A DNA stretch of 9,006 bases from Opitutia bacterium UBA6410 (GTDB lineage: Bacteria; Verrucomicrobiota; Verrucomicrobiia; Opitutales; Intestinicryptomonadaceae). Below the pieces are notes generated by a model. That model was not told the DNA's origin, made no database searches, and saw only the letters and a program-made list of their open reading frames with translations. Shown here in pieces: positions 6,095 to 9,006 of this stretch (within the stretch, counting starts at the first letter, position 1; each line of letters begins with the position of its first letter). Where the stretch lies: the NCBI GenBank assembly GCA_002437405.1, contig DJPO01000102.1, positions 19,118 to 28,123 on the forward strand, given 5' to 3'. The translations under genes were made by a program, and so were the position numbers.

Positions 6095-6825
6095 ACCCCG
6101 ATACGATAAAAAACTATTTCGACAAGCCGCAGGTCGTAGCCGACTACGCCGCGGCGGCGGAAAACGTCGGGCTTTGGAATTCGGAAAGGAAAATATTCTT
6201 CTCGAAAATCGGAAAAGAGGAAAAAATTCTCGAGCTTGGGTGCGGCGCGGGTAGAATCTCGCTCGGGCTATGGGAGAACGGCTACCGAGACATCACCGCA
6301 ACCGACTTCGCCCCCAATATGGTTGCCGCCGCGCGCGAAATTTTCGCCCGCCGCAACGCCGACATCAAAACGCGGGTCTGCGACGCCATAAACCCAGACT
6401 TCGAAGACGAATCGTTCGACGCGGTGATTTTCGGCTTCAACGGGCTAATGCAGATCCCCAAGTCCGAACGCCGCCGCAAGGCGGTATCCGAAATCTTCAG
6501 AATCCTGCGCAGGGGCGGACGCTTCATTTTCACGACCCACGACCGAGAAGCCCCCCGCAACCGCGACTACTGGAACGCCGAAAAACGCCAGTGGGCGACG
6601 GGCTCGCAGCAGCCGTCGCTGGACGAATTCGGCGACATATTCTACGAGGGCGACCACGGCGGGATATACATACACTCCCCCGCGCGGGCGGAAATCGAAT
6701 CGGCGCTGACAAGCGCGGGCTTCGCGTCGATTTTCTCGAGCGCGCGCCGCGACATCGCCGAAGAGCCGCCCGCCGTGGAGGATTTCTCCGACGACTGCAT
6801 TTTCTGGAGCGCACGAAAAAGGTAA
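6091..6825 (+). CDS. Class I SAM-dependent methyltransferase, substrate unknown
   Basis: Encodes 244 residues, cytoplasmic. Seen: glycine-rich motif I ILELGCGAGRIS (46-57), the acidic residue Asp72 in ATDFAP that binds the ribose of S-adenosylmethionine, a motif-III-like Asp98 in CDA, and the strand FDAVIFGFN (109-117). A post-motif segment Leu-Arg-Arg-Gly-Gly-Arg-Phe (139-145) follows. This is the Methyltransf_11/25-type core. The C-terminal third (150-244) should decide the substrate and I do not recognise it; small molecules are more likely than DNA or rRNA. The frame is open further left, from 5839, but ATG 6091 is chosen because it gives the ATGA overlap with ribD seen elsewhere in this operon and because the domain begins right after it. 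A weak GGAG lies at 6074-6077. The M16 peptidase start follows four bases after the stop. Confidence 0.88.
   Translation: MNPDTIKNYFDKPQVVADYAAAAENVGLWNSERKIFFSKIGKEEKILELGCGAGRISLGLWENGYRDITATDFAPNMVAAAREIFARRNADIKTRVCDAINPDFEDESFDAVIFGFNGLMQIPKSERRRKAVSEIFRILRRGGRFIFTTHDREAPRNRDYWNAEKRQWATGSQQPSLDEFGDIFYEGDHGGIYIHSPARAEIESALTSAGFASIFSSARRDIAEEPPAVEDFSDDCIFWSARKR
6819..6822 (+). promoter_or_regulatory. Weak ribosome binding site of the M16 peptidase
   Basis: AAGG in the last codons of the methyltransferase gene, seven bases before the ATG at 6830. Its spacing supports that start, and the signal peptide that follows supports it more strongly. Confidence 0.4.
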
Positions 6826-6829
6826 AAAA

Positions 6830-9006
6830 ATGAAATTTCTAAAAATAATCCTGATGGCACTAATATCGGCAAATCTTTCGGGCGCGCCGCGTCTTGCGAC
6901 CGACGACGCCCTGCTCGTAAAAAAACTCCCGAACGCAATGACGGTCGCGGTGATGAAAAACTCCGAACCGCCCGACCGCGTGTCGATGCGCCTGTTGATA
7001 AGGCGCGGCTCGGCGCACGAAACGCAGTCCGAGCGCGGGATGGCGCACTTCCTCGAGCACATGGCGTTCAACGGCACGAAAAACTTTCCCTCGGGCGATA
7101 TGGTCGAGTACTTCCAGCGGCTCGGAATGGCGTTCGGCGCGGACACAAACGCCCACACGGGCTTCACCGAAACCGTTTACAAACTCGATATGCCCGAAGT
7201 CTCGCCCCGCCTGCTTTCGGACGGAATGAAGCTCCTGCGCGACTACTGCGACGGAATGCTTCTGGGCGAAGACGAAATCGACAGGGAGCGCGGCGTGATT
7301 ATCGCCGAAATGAAATCGCGCGACACCACCGAATACCGCAAGGCCGTCAAGGAAATCGCCCACTATTTCAAGGGGACAATCTTCCCCGACAGAATGCCCA
7401 TCGGCGACGAGGGCGTCATCAAAAACGCGAAAAGAAGCGACTTCGAGGCGTTCTACCGCGCTACCTACCGCCCCGAAAACGCGGTGCTGGTCGTTGTCGG
7501 CGACGTAAAACCCGACGAGATTTTCGCGCTCGCCGAAAAGACTTTCGAGTCGTTCAAGGGCGACGAAAAATACGCGCCGCGCGGCGACGACTTCGGCAAA
7601 CTGGAAACCGAAAAATCCGCCCAGTCGCTAATCGACGCCGCAGCCCCCGACGCCGACTGCGTCTACGACTGGCTCGAAAATTCGGCGAAGTCCTACGCGA
7701 CAGTTTCGGTATCGAAGCAAGTTCCCGCAGGCGAGACGCTCGAGAGCAGAATCGAGGACACGCGCCTTACCGCGGCAATCTACGCGGTCAACGCGCGCTA
7801 CGCGAAAGTCGCCGACACCGAAGGCTCTGGGATAACGAACGGCTCGGCGGGAATGTTCGATTTCGGCAGATTCGCGCGCACGGTGATTTTCAACGCCGAG
7901 TCGCCCGTGGGCAAGTGCGCCGACGCGCTCGCGGAAAACTTCAGGCAGGTTTTCGGAATCGACGACATCTCCGAAGCCGAGCTCGCCGCCGCCGAGAAAA
8001 AACTCCTCCAGACGCTCGAAAGCGCGATAGCCGCAAAGGGCACGCGCAAAAACAAATCGCTCGCCAACGAAATCGTCTCGGCGTTCTCCGACGGCGAAAC
8101 CTTCACGTCGCCCGAAGACGACCTCGAAATCGCCAAATACGCGCTCGCAAACTTCACGGCAAAGGACGCCTCCGCGCTGCTCAGAAAACAGTTCGCGAAC
8201 TCCAAAGTAAAAGTGTTCGTCTCCGACTCCGCGCGCGACATTCCGCAGGCGGAGCTTGAAAAACTCGTCGGCGAATCGTTCGTGGCGGCGAAAAATTCGC
8301 GCCACAACCCCGAAATCTTCGCGCCCGTGAACCTCGAGTTCGCCAAATTCGACAAGGCGGGCAAAATCGCCGACGTGCGGGAGGAAAAGGAGCTGGGGAT
8401 AAAAATGTACGGCTTCGAAAACGGCGTGCGCCTGAACGTCAAGCAGACGGATTTCAGCAAAGACGAAATCAGAATCAAAATTTCGTTCGGCAACGGGCTG
8501 CTCGACATACCCGCCGACAAGCCCGAATACTACGCGGCAATCTACGCGCTGACGGCGGGCGGGACGAAATTCCAGAGCGCGGCGGAAATATCGTCGGCAA
8601 TGTATACGATGAAAATGTCGGTCGCCCCGAGCATTTCGGGCAACAGTTTCGAGATAAACGCGGCGTGCTCTCGCAAATACTTCGACTCCGCAGTGTCGCT
8701 CGCGGCGACGACCGTCGCGGCGGCGGGCTTCAGGGAGGACGGCGCGGATTCCCTGCGCAAATTCGGCGAGGCGTTCTACCGCGACTACGCGACTAACCCG
8801 TCCGCAAAAATGATGTTCGCGGCGTTCAAGCTGTTCGACTCGCCGATTGCGAAAATCCCGGGGAACGAAAGAAATTTCCGCAAAATAAAAATGTCCGAAA
8901 TCGCCGCGTGGCTCGCCCCGATTCTCGAAAAATCGTATATGGAAATTTCGATAGTCGGCGACGTTTCGCAGGAGGAGGCCGCCGCGAAAATCGCCGAAAC
9001 GTTCGG
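6830..9006 (+). CDS. Exported M16 family zinc peptidase, PqqL-like (3' end outside window)
   Basis: Open from ATG 6830 to the right edge, 725 complete codons plus two bases, with no internal stop by hand translation. Seen: a signal peptide (Lys2, Lys5, hydrophobic to about 17, cleavage near Ser-Gly-Ala at 17-19) and the inverted zinc motif HFLEH (His73, Glu76, His77). The distal acidic segment DRERGVIIAE (151-160) follows, where Glu153 and Glu160 match the conserved glutamate pair of the family, one of them the third zinc ligand. Around the motif, MAFNGT and Gly-Ala-Asp-Thr-Asn-Ala-His-Thr (103-110) with the ETVYKLDMP segment (114-122) are close to E. coli PqqL. A second M16 module begins near 540-580 (about MYGFENGVRLNVKQ) and would be the inactive half. 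Family members of this type are about 900-950 residues, so roughly 200 are missing here. Role: degradation of peptides in the periplasm. It is the last visible gene of the operon. Confidence 0.92.
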   Translation, partial: MKFLKIILMALISANLSGAPRLATDDALLVKKLPNAMTVAVMKNSEPPDRVSMRLLIRRGSAHETQSERGMAHFLEHMAFNGTKNFPSGDMVEYFQRLGMAFGADTNAHTGFTETVYKLDMPEVSPRLLSDGMKLLRDYCDGMLLGEDEIDRERGVIIAEMKSRDTTEYRKAVKEIAHYFKGTIFPDRMPIGDEGVIKNAKRSDFEAFYRATYRPENAVLVVVGDVKPDEIFALAEKTFESFKGDEKYAPRGDDFGKLETEKSAQSLIDAAAPDADCVYDWLENSAKSYATVSVSKQVPAGETLESRIEDTRLTAAIYAVNARYAKVADTEGSGITNGSAGMFDFGRFARTVIFNAESPVGKCADALAENFRQVFGIDDISEAELAAAEKKLLQTLESAIAAKGTRKNKSLANEIVSAFSDGETFTSPEDDLEIAKYALANFTAKDASALLRKQFANSKVKVFVSDSARDIPQAELEKLVGESFVAAKNSRHNPEIFAPVNLEFAKFDKAGKIADVREEKELGIKMYGFENGVRLNVKQTDFSKDEIRIKISFGNGLLDIPADKPEYYAAIYALTAGGTKFQSAAEISSAMYTMKMSVAPSISGNSFEINAACSRKYFDSAVSLAATTVAAAGFREDGADSLRKFGEAFYRDYATNPSAKMMFAAFKLFDSPIAKIPGNERNFRKIKMSEIAAWLAPILEKSYMEISIVGDVSQEEAAAKIAETF

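Noticed and set aside
6445..8520. Long minus-strand frames (6445-7167, 7628-8305, 7798-8520) opposite the methyltransferase and M16 genes
   Set aside because: These mutually overlapping frames are the mirror of strongly biased codons in the M16 gene. The + strand carries continuous family sequence through all of them.
1..9006. Search for tRNA, rRNA, CRISPR repeats, insertion-sequence ends, riboswitches and defence or toxin-antitoxin genes
   Set aside because: None seen on either strand. In particular no FMN riboswitch-like leader can precede ribD, which starts one base after the gene before it.

Overview
The window looks like chromosomal DNA from a Gram-negative bacterium of the Planctomycetes-Verrucomicrobia group, most likely a verrucomicrobial (Opitutae-like) lineage. 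The best pointers are a C-terminal PEP-CTERM sorting signal on the first protein, several proteins with export signals, and hydrolase families common in polysaccharide-degrading Verrucomicrobiota. This placement is inference from protein character; no rRNA or tRNA is present. Coding density is high, and GC is visibly higher in the downstream operon than in the first gene.

Layout. Positions 11-1075 (+) encode a secreted PEP-CTERM protein of unknown function. It is followed by a long hairpin terminator (1107-1145) in the 210-base gap before a convergent gene. Positions 1286-2317 (-) encode an exported nucleoside hydrolase-like protein. A 203-base divergent intergenic region (2318-2520) follows, with a plausible sigma70-type promoter ending almost on the next start codon. 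From 2521 to the right edge, six genes run on the + strand with junctions of 1 base, a 4-base overlap, 1 base, a 4-base overlap and 4 bases, almost certainly one transcription unit. They are two tandem paralogous exported alpha/beta-hydrolases of the acetylxylan-esterase-like type, a GloC/YcbL-type metallo-beta-lactamase-fold hydrolase, RibD of riboflavin synthesis, a class I SAM-dependent methyltransferase, and an exported PqqL-like M16 zinc peptidase cut off by the window end.

How the genes fit together. The exported proteins (two esterases, nucleoside hydrolase, M16 peptidase, PEP-CTERM protein) suggest an envelope or periplasm concerned with breaking down carbohydrate esters, nucleosides and peptides. 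RibD, the MBL hydrolase and the methyltransferase are cytoplasmic and have no obvious metabolic link to the esterases. The tight packing therefore looks like a lineage-specific operon of mixed function rather than a recognisable pathway. I see no CRISPR array, insertion sequence, phage gene, toxin-antitoxin pair or defence system. The points most worth a second look are the near-identical 64-base core shared by the otherwise diverged esterase paralogs, the near-leaderless operon promoter, and the odd company kept by ribD.
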